Source: Flavobacterium psychrophilum (lineage in GTDB: Bacteria; Bacteroidota; Bacteroidia; Flavobacteriales; Flavobacteriaceae). Taken from it: a stretch of 64,000 nucleotides of DNA. The position numbers and the translations under genes are program-made. The DNA is taken from positions 2,232,001 through 2,296,000 of the forward strand of contig CP012388.1 of NCBI GenBank assembly GCA_001708385.1, written 5' to 3'. The number at the start of each line of letters is the position of its first letter. Within the stretch, counting starts at the first letter, position 1. This document shows, piece after piece, positions 43,392 to 52,765 of the stretch. The notes beneath the pieces were generated by a model. The model worked only from the letters and a program-made list of their open reading frames with translations, had not been told where the DNA came from and searched no databases.

Positions 43392-43901
43392 ATGCAGCCA
43401 AAATCTCCATCTGACTCTATTTGCATTATGACCGACCTGGTTTTACCGGGTGAAACCAATCCTCTTAACAACCTGTTTGGTGGCGAACTCCTTGCCCGTA
43501 TGGACCGTGCTGCAAGTATTGCCGCAAGAAGGCATTCCCGCAGGATAGTAGTTACGGCATCGGTAAACCATGTGGCTTTTAACCGCGCTATTCCGCTAGG
43601 CAGCGTAGTTACGGTAGAAGCCAAAGTATCACGTACTTTTAAAACGTCACTGGAGATATTTATAGACGTATGGACAGAAGACCGCGAAAGCGGCATAAAA
43701 GCAAAAGCCAACGAAGCTATTTACACTTTTGTTGCAGTAGATGAAACAGGGAGGCCTGTAGAAGTACCTGCTGTAGTTCCTGAAACAGAACTTGAAAAAC
43801 AGCGTTACGACGCAGCATTACGACGCAAACAGCTTAGCCTTGTACTGGCCGGAAAAATGAATCCGCATGACGCAACAGAGCTTAAAGCTTTATTTATATA
43901 A
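43392..43901 (+). CDS. acyl-CoA thioesterase (hotdog fold)
   Basis: A 169-residue single hotdog-domain protein of the YciA/BFIT-type acyl-CoA hydrolase family. Signature segments are LPGETNPLNNLFGGELLARMDRAASIAA with the catalytic Asn/Asp pair, VTASVNHVAFNRAIPLGSVV and ANEAIYTFVAVDETGRPVEVP. It hydrolyses acyl-CoA to free acid and CoA in the cytoplasm; chain-length preference cannot be read. The start at ATG 43392 is fixed by the promoter just upstream. Confidence 0.92.
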   Translation: MQPKSPSDSICIMTDLVLPGETNPLNNLFGGELLARMDRAASIAARRHSRRIVVTASVNHVAFNRAIPLGSVVTVEAKVSRTFKTSLEIFIDVWTEDRESGIKAKANEAIYTFVAVDETGRPVEVPAVVPETELEKQRYDAALRRKQLSLVLAGKMNPHDATELKALFI

Positions 43902-43908
43902 AACAAAG

Positions 43909-43932
43909 AATCCCGCAATTGCGGGATTTTTT
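43909..43932. terminator. bidirectional terminator
   Basis: AATCCCGCAATTGCGGGATT is a perfect palindrome followed by a T-run, between converging genes. Confidence 0.85.
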
Positions 43933-43939
43933 ATGCTCT

Positions 43940-45193
43940 TTATTTTGCTATCCAACCTTCCGGATTAAGGAACGATGTGTTCTGGGTAACGTAAAACTTC
44001 ATTATTGTTTTACCGGATCCCGGATAAGTATGTATTATACCGATGTTTTGTTTTGTAGAAACCTTATCTCCTACACCAACACTAAGCGAGCTAAGGTTGT
44101 TGTACAAGGTTACGTAATCACCGTGCTTAATATATACGGTTTTTGTACCCGAGATAATTTCTATCCTGATAACCTCACCATCAAACACCGCCCTGGCAGC
44201 AGCTCCCTGATGGGCTGTAATCTCAATACCATTGTTATCTACTACAATATTTTTATCGATAGGGCTTGCCTGTCTTCCAAATCGTGATGATACAAAACCT
44301 TCTGCAACCGGCCATGGCAGCCTGCCTTTGTTCGCTTTAAAGTTACTTGCAACCAATTTCTCTTCTTTGGTCATTACGATCTTAGTCGGAGAAGCTTTGG
44401 CAGCATCTGTAATCTCTTTCTTCTCGGCAGCAGTGGCAGCTTTAGCAGCAGCCCTTCTATTGGCAGCAGCAATTGCTTCTTCAAGCAGTCGCTTAATTTT
44501 GCGCTCAATCTCGTTCGCTTCCTGCTGTTTTTTCTTTATTTCAGAGGCATATTTTTTCTTATCCCTCTGTATAGCCTTGATTAGTTTTTCCTGTTCGGTC
44601 TTATCTTTTTCAAGGGTTTTCTTTTCATCCTGGCTTTCGGCAAGTAATTGCTCCTTCGATTTTTTCTGAGATTCCAACGTTACCACAAGCTCTTCCAGTT
44701 TTGTCATTTTAGAGCGTATCTCTTCGCCCTGCACTTTCCTGAAACTGGCATACTGTTTCATATACTGCATGCGCTTGTATGCCTGAAGAAAATTTTCTGA
44801 AGATAATATAAACATAATACGACTTTGTTCAGAACGGCTTTTATACGCCCTAACTACCATATTTGCATAATCTTCCTTAAGTACCTTAAGCTCCCTGTTC
44901 AGTTTATTTATCTGAAGCTGGTTGGTATAAATACCATCGCTAAGCAAACGCGTCTGCCTGCTGGTATTGCTTATAAGCTTTTCGCTAAGCTTTATCTTGG
45001 TGGTGTTTTCTTCAATTTTTCCAAGTACCGACTTTCCTTTAGATTCCTGACTACTTACAAGGTTTTTAAGCGCACTGATTTCTTTCTGAATCTGTGCACG
45101 TCGTTTTTCCAGCTTTTTCTGTTCGGCGGTTTGTTGTCCCCAACCTAACATGGTAAAGCTAATAAAGAAAATAGTAAGGAATAATCTGGTCAT
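43940..45193 (-). CDS. EnvC-like coiled-coil protein with degenerate M23 (LytM) domain
   Basis: A 417-residue exported protein. The signal peptide (FFISFTMLGWGQ) is followed by long coiled coils (about 20-255) and a C-terminal LytM domain (about 310-417). Zinc ligands of active M23 peptidases are lost: the HxxxD strand reads VDNNGIEITAHQG, the HxH motif reads MKFYVTQ, and only KHGDYVTLYNNL resembles the last motif. This is the EnvC/NlpD pattern of a non-catalytic amidase activator at the septum, so it should not be called an endopeptidase. It precedes nothing but follows the DUF4292 gene in the same direction. Confidence 0.85.
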   Translation of the reverse strand: MTRLFLTIFFISFTMLGWGQQTAEQKKLEKRRAQIQKEISALKNLVSSQESKGKSVLGKIEENTTKIKLSEKLISNTSRQTRLLSDGIYTNQLQINKLNRELKVLKEDYANMVVRAYKSRSEQSRIMFILSSENFLQAYKRMQYMKQYASFRKVQGEEIRSKMTKLEELVVTLESQKKSKEQLLAESQDEKKTLEKDKTEQEKLIKAIQRDKKKYASEIKKKQQEANEIERKIKRLLEEAIAAANRRAAAKAATAAEKKEITDAAKASPTKIVMTKEEKLVASNFKANKGRLPWPVAEGFVSSRFGRQASPIDKNIVVDNNGIEITAHQGAAARAVFDGEVIRIEIISGTKTVYIKHGDYVTLYNNLSSLSVGVGDKVSTKQNIGIIHTYPGSGKTIMKFYVTQNTSFLNPEGWIAK

Positions 45194-45210
45194 ATTATGT
45201 GTCAGGGTTT

Positions 45211-45990
45211 TTAATCTTCAATAAAAATCTGTTGAAATCCATCGGGAACCTCATACGGAAATGTAAGATTTTCGTCAAAGGTAACAGTATTATATTCAAT
45301 GCCTATGTTCACAATATCTTTTTGTTCAGCTTCAATCTTAATTTGTGCCGGCAAAATGCCTTTTGGATATTCTTTGTACGCAGGATACTGAATATTTAAA
45401 GTACGTGGCTCCTGCCCTGCCTGGGCAATAACTTCTTTCTTTAAAAAATAGTTCGCTCCTTCAAATAGAAATGTTTTACTAATTGCCGACCTATCCATAG
45501 ACTGCAATTTGTGCTGACCGTTCTCTAACGACGCAGCATATTTACCCTTACTAAGATCGTATATGGCATCGCCTAAAAGCATGTTCTGCACTTTAGTAAA
45601 ATCAAGCTCTGTGCCAAGCCATTTACTAAGCGCCGCATAATTACCATCAAAGTAAGTTCCGTTTATTTTCTCGTAGTAGCTAACCGTGGTAGGCGTAATA
45701 ATAGCCTTAGCCATAGTAATACCTAGAAAACGTACGCTTACCAATATAGTTTCATCTTTTTTGATACGTATATCTGCACTAACGCTTTGCTTCGTTTTTT
45801 TGTCTTTATAATCAACAGATGCTTTTACAGCAAGCGTTTTAAAATTCTTTACATTTTTATAATGCCCGTCTATAATTTCTTTTAAGGCTTTCTCTTCTTC
45901 TGCATTACCTTCGGCAACTACAGCTTTCTGAGCTGTTTTGCACGATGCAAGCGATAAAAATAAAACTAGTATGGCTATGCTCTTTTTCAT
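45211..45990 (-). CDS. DUF4292 lipoprotein
   Basis: A 259-residue lipoprotein with lipobox LASC (Cys17) and a LolA/LolB-like beta-rich body: VKASVDYKDKKTKQSVSADIRIKKDETILVSV, GDAIYDLSKGKY and a C-terminal FPYEVPDGF. DUF4292 is widespread in Bacteroidota; a role in lipoprotein or envelope handling is likely from fold only. Its ATG overlaps the stop of the upstream TPR gene (TAATG) and it is followed closely by the EnvC-like gene. Confidence 0.85.
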   Translation of the reverse strand: MKKSIAILVLFLSLASCKTAQKAVVAEGNAEEEKALKEIIDGHYKNVKNFKTLAVKASVDYKDKKTKQSVSADIRIKKDETILVSVRFLGITMAKAIITPTTVSYYEKINGTYFDGNYAALSKWLGTELDFTKVQNMLLGDAIYDLSKGKYAASLENGQHKLQSMDRSAISKTFLFEGANYFLKKEVIAQAGQEPRTLNIQYPAYKEYPKGILPAQIKIEAEQKDIVNIGIEYNTVTFDENLTFPYEVPDGFQQIFIED

Positions 45991-47354
45991 TAATTACTTT
46001 TAGGTTTTTCAAGTTTTGCCTGCTTCTGCAGCATAAGGTCCTTCTTTTTAGTGTCGCCAAGGCCGGTGTATGTTTCGGCCAGTTGTTTGCTTATCTTCAA
46101 TTCAAGATCCGGGTCTTCAACAACAAAGTCTATGCCTGTTTCCAGATAATCTTTTGCTTTGGCAAATTGCTTAGCCTTATTAGCTGCCAGCCCGGCAAAA
46201 TAATACAACCTTGCATGCGTAGGATACACATCTATATATTCCGTCGCTTTTTTCTGAAGCGCATCATAGTGTGCCGCTTCGGTATAGGTATATAACAGAA
46301 GCTCTATTGTTTCTATATCATCCGGTTTGCCTGCCAATGCTTTTTCAAAATAGTGTGTAGCTTCAGGATATCGCGCTTTGCTGAAATAAAATTTACCGAT
46401 TTCTTTCGGCACATTTACCTGCTTGTCATCTTCAAAATAGCCTACTGCTTTTTCAAGATCACCTGCAAATTGCGGATTGTTGCTGGCATAAATAAGAAAC
46501 TCGTTAAGCACTCTGTGTTTTATCTTACGGTCTATCTTTTTACTTTCCAATACCCTGAACATTGATTCTGCTGCTTTCTTGCCGTTGTTATCATTCAGGT
46601 TGAATTTAAAAAGGCTTACCTGTGCCCAGTCAGAAGATGGAATTTCCTTTTCCAGCTTTTTGGCTACCTCTTCGGCTTTAGCTTCCTGGTTGCTTTCACT
46701 GTACAGGTAAATAAGCTCCAGATAGTTAGACTCCTCCTTAGGATTTTTCTTTATTGCTTCTTCCAGTGTTTCCTTTTGTGGCTTTTTGTATTTGCTATCG
46801 CTTAAAATCTGAAGTTTATACATTTCACGCTTTTCAGATTTCCCCACAGTCTGTTCCATCTCGTTAATAAGCGCCAGTGCTTTATCAAACTGCTGGGTGT
46901 ACATATATAACGAAACAAGATCTTCCTGAAAGAATTCTTTACGCCATTCGGTAAGCTTTTGCACTATGGGAATAGATTTATTAAAATCTTTCGTTTCATA
47001 ATACACATCATAAAGGCTTTGCCAGTACCAGCGGTTAGCCGGCTCAAGGTCTCTTGCCTTAATAAATGCTTTTTCTGCTTCGGGATAATTTTTAAGCGAA
47101 AGGTAATTTTTACCCAGTTCGTGATAAAGCACCGGATTAGAAGGCTCTTTTACGAGGCACTTTTCTAATGACTTTATAGCCTTATCATAATTCTCGATCC
47201 CTTTTTGCTTGAGTGCTTCAAAAAAGTTATTTTCAAACTCATTATTCGCCAAAGCAACCTGGTCGGGTTCCTTAGCGTCCTGGGCATATAAACCGTCAGG
47301 CACCAATAAAGAGCCCGACAGCATCATCCCGCAAAAAAGGATTTTAAATTTCAT
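45990..47354 (-). CDS. TPR-repeat protein
   Basis: A 454-residue exported protein with a signal peptide ending near LYAQDA. About ten tetratricopeptide repeats fill the rest, for example NPVLYHELGKNYLSLKNYPEAEKAFIKARDLEP and the C-terminal THARLYYFAGLAANKAKQ. Such proteins are scaffolds in the periplasm or at the outer membrane. It is co-translated with the DUF4292 lipoprotein and starts 6 bases after the nucleotidyltransferase gene; a joint envelope role is inferred. Confidence 0.85.
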   Translation of the reverse strand: MKFKILFCGMMLSGSLLVPDGLYAQDAKEPDQVALANNEFENNFFEALKQKGIENYDKAIKSLEKCLVKEPSNPVLYHELGKNYLSLKNYPEAEKAFIKARDLEPANRWYWQSLYDVYYETKDFNKSIPIVQKLTEWRKEFFQEDLVSLYMYTQQFDKALALINEMEQTVGKSEKREMYKLQILSDSKYKKPQKETLEEAIKKNPKEESNYLELIYLYSESNQEAKAEEVAKKLEKEIPSSDWAQVSLFKFNLNDNNGKKAAESMFRVLESKKIDRKIKHRVLNEFLIYASNNPQFAGDLEKAVGYFEDDKQVNVPKEIGKFYFSKARYPEATHYFEKALAGKPDDIETIELLLYTYTEAAHYDALQKKATEYIDVYPTHARLYYFAGLAANKAKQFAKAKDYLETGIDFVVEDPDLELKISKQLAETYTGLGDTKKKDLMLQKQAKLEKPKSN

Positions 47355-47360
47355 GTTCTA

Positions 47361-48371
47361 TTATTCTATAACTGAATAGTCGCCAATGCTTATGCTGGTA
47401 AACTTACCGTTAAACGATGCATGGTTACCAATCATACCATTATCTAAAATAGCATTGGTAATAGTAGCGTTGGTTTGCACAAGGCTGTTTTTAATAATTG
47501 TATTTTCTACCGATGTATTATCGCCTAATGATACATACGGCCCAACAGTAGAATTTTTAAGCACTACATTCTCTCCAATAAAACACGGAGGTATAATTGT
47601 ACTGTTTTCTAAATGCACCGATTCCGATACCAGGTTTACACCATCGCCTTTAAGAAAGCCCAGCATACGCGAGTTGGTTTCTACCGTAACGTTTTTGTTT
47701 CCGCAGTCCATCCACTCATCTACTTTACCCGGAACAAATTTCATGCCTTTCTCTTTCATGTTCTCCAAACCATCGGTAAGCTGGTACTCGCCGCCTTTGG
47801 TAACATTATTATCTAAAAGGTATTGAAGTTCTTCACGAAGTGTTTCGCCACTCTTAAAGTAATAAATACCAATGATGGCAAGATCTGAAACGAAATCTTT
47901 TGGTTTTTCAACAAAATCAACGATCTCGTTTTTATCATTAAGCTTCACAACACCAAATGCACTTGGGTCTTCCACCTGTTTTACCCATATAACACTGTCG
48001 GCTGAAGTATCTAACGTAAAGTCGGCCCTGAAAAGTGTATCGGCATACGCAACAACTATTGGCCCACTCATAGATTCTTTAGCACTCATAATAGCGTGAG
48101 CCGTTCCCAGAGGTTTTTCCTGGTAGTATATAGTGCCTTTAGCACCAAGTTTTTCGGCAATAGCCACAAGGTCTGTTTCTACCTGTGTGCCAAAATCCCT
48201 GCTAACAATAAAAGCAATTTCTTCAATTTTCTGATTTAGTACCCCTGCAATATCTTCAACCAGCCTGTGAACGATTGGTTTTCCTGCAATTGGTATAAGA
48301 GGTTTTGGTACAGTTAATGTATGTGGGCGAAGGCGCGATCCGCGGCCTGCCATAGGAACTATTATTCTCAT
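47361..48371 (-). CDS. sugar-phosphate nucleotidyltransferase
   Basis: A 336-residue enzyme. The N-terminal nucleotidyltransferase domain starts IIVPMAGRGSRLRPHTLTVPKPLIPIAGKP, the pyrophosphorylase signature with catalytic Arg and Lys, and contains YADTLF and GGEYQLTDGLENM. A C-terminal left-handed beta-helix (about 245-336, hexapeptide-like VVLKNSTVGPYVSLGD) follows. It activates a sugar-1-phosphate, probably glucose- or N-acetylglucosamine-1-phosphate, for surface polysaccharide synthesis; the substrate is not certain. Confidence 0.9.
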   Translation of the reverse strand: MRIIVPMAGRGSRLRPHTLTVPKPLIPIAGKPIVHRLVEDIAGVLNQKIEEIAFIVSRDFGTQVETDLVAIAEKLGAKGTIYYQEKPLGTAHAIMSAKESMSGPIVVAYADTLFRADFTLDTSADSVIWVKQVEDPSAFGVVKLNDKNEIVDFVEKPKDFVSDLAIIGIYYFKSGETLREELQYLLDNNVTKGGEYQLTDGLENMKEKGMKFVPGKVDEWMDCGNKNVTVETNSRMLGFLKGDGVNLVSESVHLENSTIIPPCFIGENVVLKNSTVGPYVSLGDNTSVENTIIKNSLVQTNATITNAILDNGMIGNHASFNGKFTSISIGDYSVIE

Positions 48372-48448
48372 CTTAGGTTTGTATACGTATTGATTTGTTC
48401 GTTTGTATTTCTATATGTCAAACGACTACATAAAATGCAGCCCCCCGA

Positions 48449-49309
48449 TTACATCTTAATTTCTATATTATTATTTTTTGCTGCCAGTTTAAAAACATCT
48501 TCTTTACCGCTTTGTTTCAGTTCGGCATAAAACGTTTCAATCATTTTGGCAGCATCGCTTACATACGGCGATTTTACATCTTTATATAATTTATACGCCT
48601 TAAGCATATTATCTACCCCTTTGTAATGGTCTCCGGCAAGAAAATAGGTTTTCCCGGCACCAAAATAACCTTCAGGGTCTTTTGGATGGTTGGCAATAAG
48701 AATTTCATAGGCCTTTGACGCAGCCTTATAATCTTCTAAAAAGGTGTAGGCAACCCCCATATTCATTACCGATGTCGTGCCCATTGGCTGAAGCTTATAC
48801 GACTTTTCGTAACAGTTTATGGCCTCTTTATATTTCCCGAGCTTGCGATAGCAAAGTCCCATATTATCCCACGCAAAAGCAAATTTATCATCAACCTTTA
48901 ACGCTTTTTTATAACTTTCAATAGCTTTCTCAAACTGTTCGTGCCTGGTAAAATCTTTTCCGGCGTTATAATACTGCAACGCCCTGACATCTTCCGACAT
49001 CGAATAATCCCTTTTCACGGCATCAGTACTCATGAGTGTTGCAACACGGGAACAGTTTTCCTGCATGTATTGCTGTACCGCATCAAAATCTTTATCCGCT
49101 TTTACAGCTTCACTAATACAGCTATTTATCTGACCGATTATAGCATCTTTAGGCTGGCTGGCACTTATATTCCTCGTACATTCACAGGCTTTATCAGCAA
49201 TTATTTTTATGGCAGCATTCGCTGATGCAGATGTATCCTGTGCCGAAGTGCCGGTAGAAAACAACACCGCCACTGCAGAATACAATCCTAAGAAATAACT
49301 TTGCTTCAT
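48449..49309 (-). CDS. exported TPR protein
   Basis: A 286-residue protein with a signal peptide (VLFSTGTSAQ), an N-terminal cysteine-containing domain (KACECTRNIS, NSCISEA, ENCSRV) and at least four TPR repeats from about residue 110 (FAFAWDNMGLCYRKLGKYKEAINCYEKSYKLQP). Role unknown. It lies between the nucleotidyltransferase and dut with 77- and 17-base gaps. Confidence 0.82.
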   Translation of the reverse strand: MKQSYFLGLYSAVAVLFSTGTSAQDTSASANAAIKIIADKACECTRNISASQPKDAIIGQINSCISEAVKADKDFDAVQQYMQENCSRVATLMSTDAVKRDYSMSEDVRALQYYNAGKDFTRHEQFEKAIESYKKALKVDDKFAFAWDNMGLCYRKLGKYKEAINCYEKSYKLQPMGTTSVMNMGVAYTFLEDYKAASKAYEILIANHPKDPEGYFGAGKTYFLAGDHYKGVDNMLKAYKLYKDVKSPYVSDAAKMIETFYAELKQSGKEDVFKLAAKNNNIEIKM

Positions 49310-49326
49310 ACAAGCCTGCTAATTGA

Positions 49327-49761
49327 TTATTTTACTCCGGTGCTACCAAAGCCTCCTTCTCCACGTGAAGTCTCCGTAAGCACTTCTACTTCCAGCCATT
49401 CAGCACGCTCGTGTTTGGCGATAACCAGCTGTGCAATCCTTTCACCGTTTTCTACAGTAAAAGGCTCATTTGATAAATTTACTAAAATTACACCAATTTC
49501 ACCCCTGTAATCTGCATCAACTGTACCCGGGCTGTTAAGTACGGTAACTCCTTTTTTAATTGCCAGTCCGCTTCTTGGGCGTACCTGGGCTTCATATCCT
49601 ATTGGTAACTCTATAAACAATCCTGTTTTTACCAATGCCCTGCCCAGTGGAGCCAATACAACAGGCTCCTCTATGTTAGCCCTAAGGTCCATTCCGGCAG
49701 AAGCTATAGTTTCGTAATTAGGTAATGCGTGTCCCGATTTGTTTATAATGCTTATTGTCAT
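49327..49761 (-). CDS. dut: dUTP diphosphatase
   Basis: A 144-residue trimeric dUTPase with all five motifs: [19 protein letters not shown], the uridine-binding [20 protein letters not shown] and the C-terminal [10 protein letters not shown]. It converts dUTP to dUMP and pyrophosphate, limiting uracil in DNA and supplying dUMP. Complete. It is 12 bases from the flippase gene. Confidence 0.96.
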   Translation of the reverse strand: MTISIINKSGHALPNYETIASAGMDLRANIEEPVVLAPLGRALVKTGLFIELPIGYEAQVRPRSGLAIKKGVTVLNSPGTVDADYRGEIGVILVNLSNEPFTVENGERIAQLVIAKHERAEWLEVEVLTETSRGEGGFGSTGVK

Positions 49762-49773
49762 TTTATAAAATAA

Positions 49774-51237
49774 TTATTTTCTTTTTAATATCCTTTGCAA
49801 TGTTTCTTTCTCTCCTTTATACAGTATTACCATAAATACAATTAGCGATACTATACCAAAAATATAGGTCTCCCTAAATATTGGTATGTAGAACGACAGG
49901 CAGGAAAGCGTGATAGACAGCCCAAGATACAGGCATATCTTTTTCATGTCATACGGTATAGGGTAATATTTGTTTCCGAGGTAATATGATATAACCATCA
50001 TAGTACCGTATGCTGCAACTGTAGCAATCGCCGAACCAACATAACTAATATGCGGTATCAGTATAAAGTTTAGCGCTATGGTTATTACTGCCCCAACTAT
50101 AGAGATGTTTGCACCAATCTTGGTTTTGTCTGATAGTTTATACCATACCGATAGGTTACTGTAAATACCCAGGAAAAAGTTTGCCAGTATTATCAGCGGC
50201 ACTACCCTCATACCTTCCCAGTACACTTCATTTCTAAGCATAAGGTGTTTTAGCACATCGGCAAAAACAACAACACCTAACAAAATAACCGATCCGAATA
50301 TTACAAAGTATTTGGTAATGGTAGCATAGGTTTGCGGTGCATTTTCATTTTTAGAATGGCTAAAGAAAAATGGCTCTATACCCAGCCTGAAGGCTGTAGC
50401 AAAAAGCGTCATGAATACGGCCAGTTTATAGCAGGCAGAATATATACCAATCTCAGACTTTGCGATTTTTTCAGGAAGCAGGTGTTCAAGAAAAAAACGG
50501 TCAAAGGTTTCATTAATTACAAACGCCATACCTGCTATAAGTACAGGAACACTGTACTTCATCATTCTTTTCCAAAGTTCCTTATCAAAATGCCAGTCGG
50601 TTTTTATGTAGTGTGGCAGTAATACCAAAAAGGTAAGGAGGCTGGCAATAAGGCTGGCAATAAAGATATAACCTACAGCAAAGTCTTCTACATATATAAG
50701 CTTCCAGAAACTATCCGGAAATTTTAGTGCAAGGTCTTTTAGAAACAGCAGGAAAAACACATTAAGCAATAGATTAACACCCACGTTTCCTATCTTAATT
50801 ACAGCATAAAGCATCGGCCTGCCCTCTGCCCTTAGTTTTGAAAACGGAATAATTACCAATGCATCCAGTGCCAGTGTCCATATGGTGTATGTTACAAATT
50901 CGGGATCAATTTTACCGGCTTCGGCAAGATAGTTTCGCCCAAGCAAAGCAATTACTAAAAATGCTATAGACGACCAGAACAACGATATTGTAGTAGTACT
51001 TACAACACTCTTTTTATTGTCAGAATTATAAAACCTGAAAAATGCCGTTTCCATTCCGTAAGCCAGTATAACATTAAAAAATGCCATACCTGCAAATACT
51101 AACGACGTCTCACCATACTCTTTATCGGGAAGCACATCTGTATAAAGCGGAGTTAACAGGAAACTGAATATCCTTGGCACAACGGTAGCTATGCCGTATA
51201 CAGCAGTTTGCTTAAAAAGATTTTTATAAAGGCTCAA
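49774..51237 (-). CDS. oligosaccharide flippase (MOP superfamily)
   Basis: A 487-residue polytopic protein with about 13-14 helices of the Wzx-like polysaccharide transporter family: it begins KQTAVYGIATVVPRIFSFLLTPLYTDVL. It flips lipid-linked saccharides across the inner membrane for surface polysaccharide or glycoprotein assembly. The only start before the conserved N-terminus is a TTG at 51237. It is first in a minus-strand run with dut and the TPR and nucleotidyltransferase genes. Confidence 0.88.
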   Translation of the reverse strand: MSLYKNLFKQTAVYGIATVVPRIFSFLLTPLYTDVLPDKEYGETSLVFAGMAFFNVILAYGMETAFFRFYNSDNKKSVVSTTTISLFWSSIAFLVIALLGRNYLAEAGKIDPEFVTYTIWTLALDALVIIPFSKLRAEGRPMLYAVIKIGNVGVNLLLNVFFLLFLKDLALKFPDSFWKLIYVEDFAVGYIFIASLIASLLTFLVLLPHYIKTDWHFDKELWKRMMKYSVPVLIAGMAFVINETFDRFFLEHLLPEKIAKSEIGIYSACYKLAVFMTLFATAFRLGIEPFFFSHSKNENAPQTYATITKYFVIFGSVILLGVVVFADVLKHLMLRNEVYWEGMRVVPLIILANFFLGIYSNLSVWYKLSDKTKIGANISIVGAVITIALNFILIPHISYVGSAIATVAAYGTMMVISYYLGNKYYPIPYDMKKICLYLGLSITLSCLSFYIPIFRETYIFGIVSLIVFMVILYKGEKETLQRILKRK

Positions 51238-51264
51238 AAGAGGTTGGTGTTAATTTAATTAAAA

Positions 51265-51272
51265 CAAAAGTA
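51265..51272 (-). promoter_or_regulatory. -7 element of the flippase operon
   Basis: On the minus strand TACTTTTG matches TAnnTTTG, 27 bases before the TTG start. No -33 element at standard spacing. Confidence 0.5.
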
Positions 51273-51392
51273 ATTATATTTTATACGATTATAAAGTCAT
51301 GGCACAATAAACAACAATTTTAGGATGCCCATAATGATTAATATCATTTGCCATTATATTTGCACCTACTAATTCCTACAAAACTATTAGTT

Positions 51393-51769
51393 ATGAAACG
51401 TTTATACACTAAATACATTGTACTGTTAGTTTGTTTTTATAGCCCTTTTATTACCCGCAACCGCTTACTCACAAAAAGCACGGTGACTATATCTCAATAC
51501 CAAACGACACCGTACTATTCAGTAGTATGCTTTTATCAACTGCCTATCATCAGGAAATATGCCCCAGGCCAGCTTTTATCGACAATTGGAAAAAGCGTAT
51601 TAACGAACGCGGTTTTGTCTGGAAAAATTACCTTGATGAAAATGCCGTATTCCTAAATTCAGAAAAGATCTACTCATTCCCAACTAACTTTTTATTGGAT
51701 AAAAATGGGACAGTGATCCAAAAAAATATATCTCACGAAGAGATGAAGCAATTGCTTGACGCAATATAA
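51393..51769 (+). pseudogene. remnant of an exported thioredoxin-like (TlpA-type) gene
   Basis: The region starts with a plausible signal peptide (MKRLYTKYIVLLVCF) in one frame, then the coding signal moves to another frame that reads GDYISIPNDT and ends LNSEKIYSFPTNFLLDKNGTVIQKN, the typical end of TlpA/ResA-like proteins (cis-Pro region and DKNG turn). The central part with the CxxC active site is missing. A frameshift near 51440-51480 and an internal deletion explain the remains. A TATATTTG (-7) at 51355-51362 survives upstream. The whole is too short (about 125 codons) for an active family member. Confidence 0.75.
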
Positions 51770-51793
51770 AAAAGGCTACCCGTAAAGGTAGCC
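51767..51793 (-). terminator. terminator of the ATP synthase operon
   Basis: On the minus strand GGCTACC and GGTAGCC form a stem followed by seven T, 27 bases after the atpG stop. Confidence 0.85.
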
Positions 51794-51820
51794 TCTTAAA
51801 AATATGCTTGTTTTGTATTC

Positions 51821-52687
51821 TTAGTTGTTCAATGCTTCTGCACCACCCACGATTTCTAAGATTTCGTTTGTAATAGCAGCCTGACGCGCTTTGTTATAAG
51901 TCAGCTTAAGCTGATTCCTTAAATCTGTTGCGTTATCAGTTGCTTTGTGCATCGCAGTCATACGTGCACCGTGCTCTGAAGCGAAAGAATCACGTACTGC
52001 TTTATACAGCTGCGTTTTTAACGAAAGCGGCACAAGGCTAAGTACAATTTCTTCTTTTGTAGGCTCGAAAATATAGTCAGTTGTTGTGTTAACTGCTTTT
52101 TCATCAACCGGAGCTGGCTCAAGTGGAAGGAATTGCTCAGTTAAAACAAGCTGAGTAGCCGCATTTTTAAAGTGGTTATATACCAACTCTATTTTGTCAT
52201 ACTCACCCGCTGCAAACTGATCCATAAGGATTTGTGCTGCATCGGCTACATTTTCAAACGTAAGGGTATCAAAAATTTCGCTTTTGTTACCTACAACATT
52301 GCAGGTTTTCTTAAGCACGTCGTTACCTTTTTTACCAATTGCTAAAACATCAACCTGTTTGCCTGCGTAAGAAGACTGAAGGTTTTTAATTTGTTTTATC
52401 ACGTTAGCGTTAAAAGCACCGCATAATCCCCTGTTTGAGGTAATGGCAACAATAAGCACTTTATTTACCGGGCGCTGCTCAGCAAATACCCCGCCATTGT
52501 CGCTGTCAAGGGTAGCGCTAAGATTTTGCAGTAGCTCAGTAAGCTTTTCAGAATAAGGCCTCATGGCCGTAATAGCATCCTGTGCTTTTTTAAGCTTGGC
52601 TGCAGAAACCATTTTCATCGCACTTGTAATTTGCATCGTGGATGAAACGGAAGTAATCCTGTTACGTATTTCCTTTAAGTTTGCCAT
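51821..52687 (-). CDS. atpG: ATP synthase F1 gamma subunit
   Basis: A 288-residue gamma subunit, the rotating central stalk. It begins LKEIRNRITSVSSTMQITSAMKMVSAAKLKKA and ends ALKNELITIT-type ARQAAITNEILEIVGGAEAL, both conserved. LIVAITSNRGLCGAFNAN-like VAITSNRGLCGAFN marks the central domain. It is last in the atp operon; the beta and epsilon genes that usually follow in other phyla are absent here. The whole 82-base gap to atpA is a repeat element. Confidence 0.96.
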   Translation of the reverse strand: MANLKEIRNRITSVSSTMQITSAMKMVSAAKLKKAQDAITAMRPYSEKLTELLQNLSATLDSDNGGVFAEQRPVNKVLIVAITSNRGLCGAFNANVIKQIKNLQSSYAGKQVDVLAIGKKGNDVLKKTCNVVGNKSEIFDTLTFENVADAAQILMDQFAAGEYDKIELVYNHFKNAATQLVLTEQFLPLEPAPVDEKAVNTTTDYIFEPTKEEIVLSLVPLSLKTQLYKAVRDSFASEHGARMTAMHKATDNATDLRNQLKLTYNKARQAAITNEILEIVGGAEALNN

Positions 52688-52690
52688 TTT

Positions 52691-52765
52691 ATAATTTGAA
52701 AATTAGGCGATTTGAAAATTTGAAAATGATATTACGCATCTTCAAATCTTCAAATCATCAAATTA
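52691..52765. repeat. empty (gene-less) copy of the IVP insertion element
   Basis: Positions 52691-52728 match the proximal arm of the IVP element (27218-27181, minus strand) at 35 of 38 bases, including the terminal TTTGAAAATG with its ATG. About ten bases follow, then the distal arm CTTCAAATCATCAAATT. The element has the two arms but no coding sequence, and it fills the atpG-atpA spacer in the opposite orientation to the genes. Confidence 0.85.
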
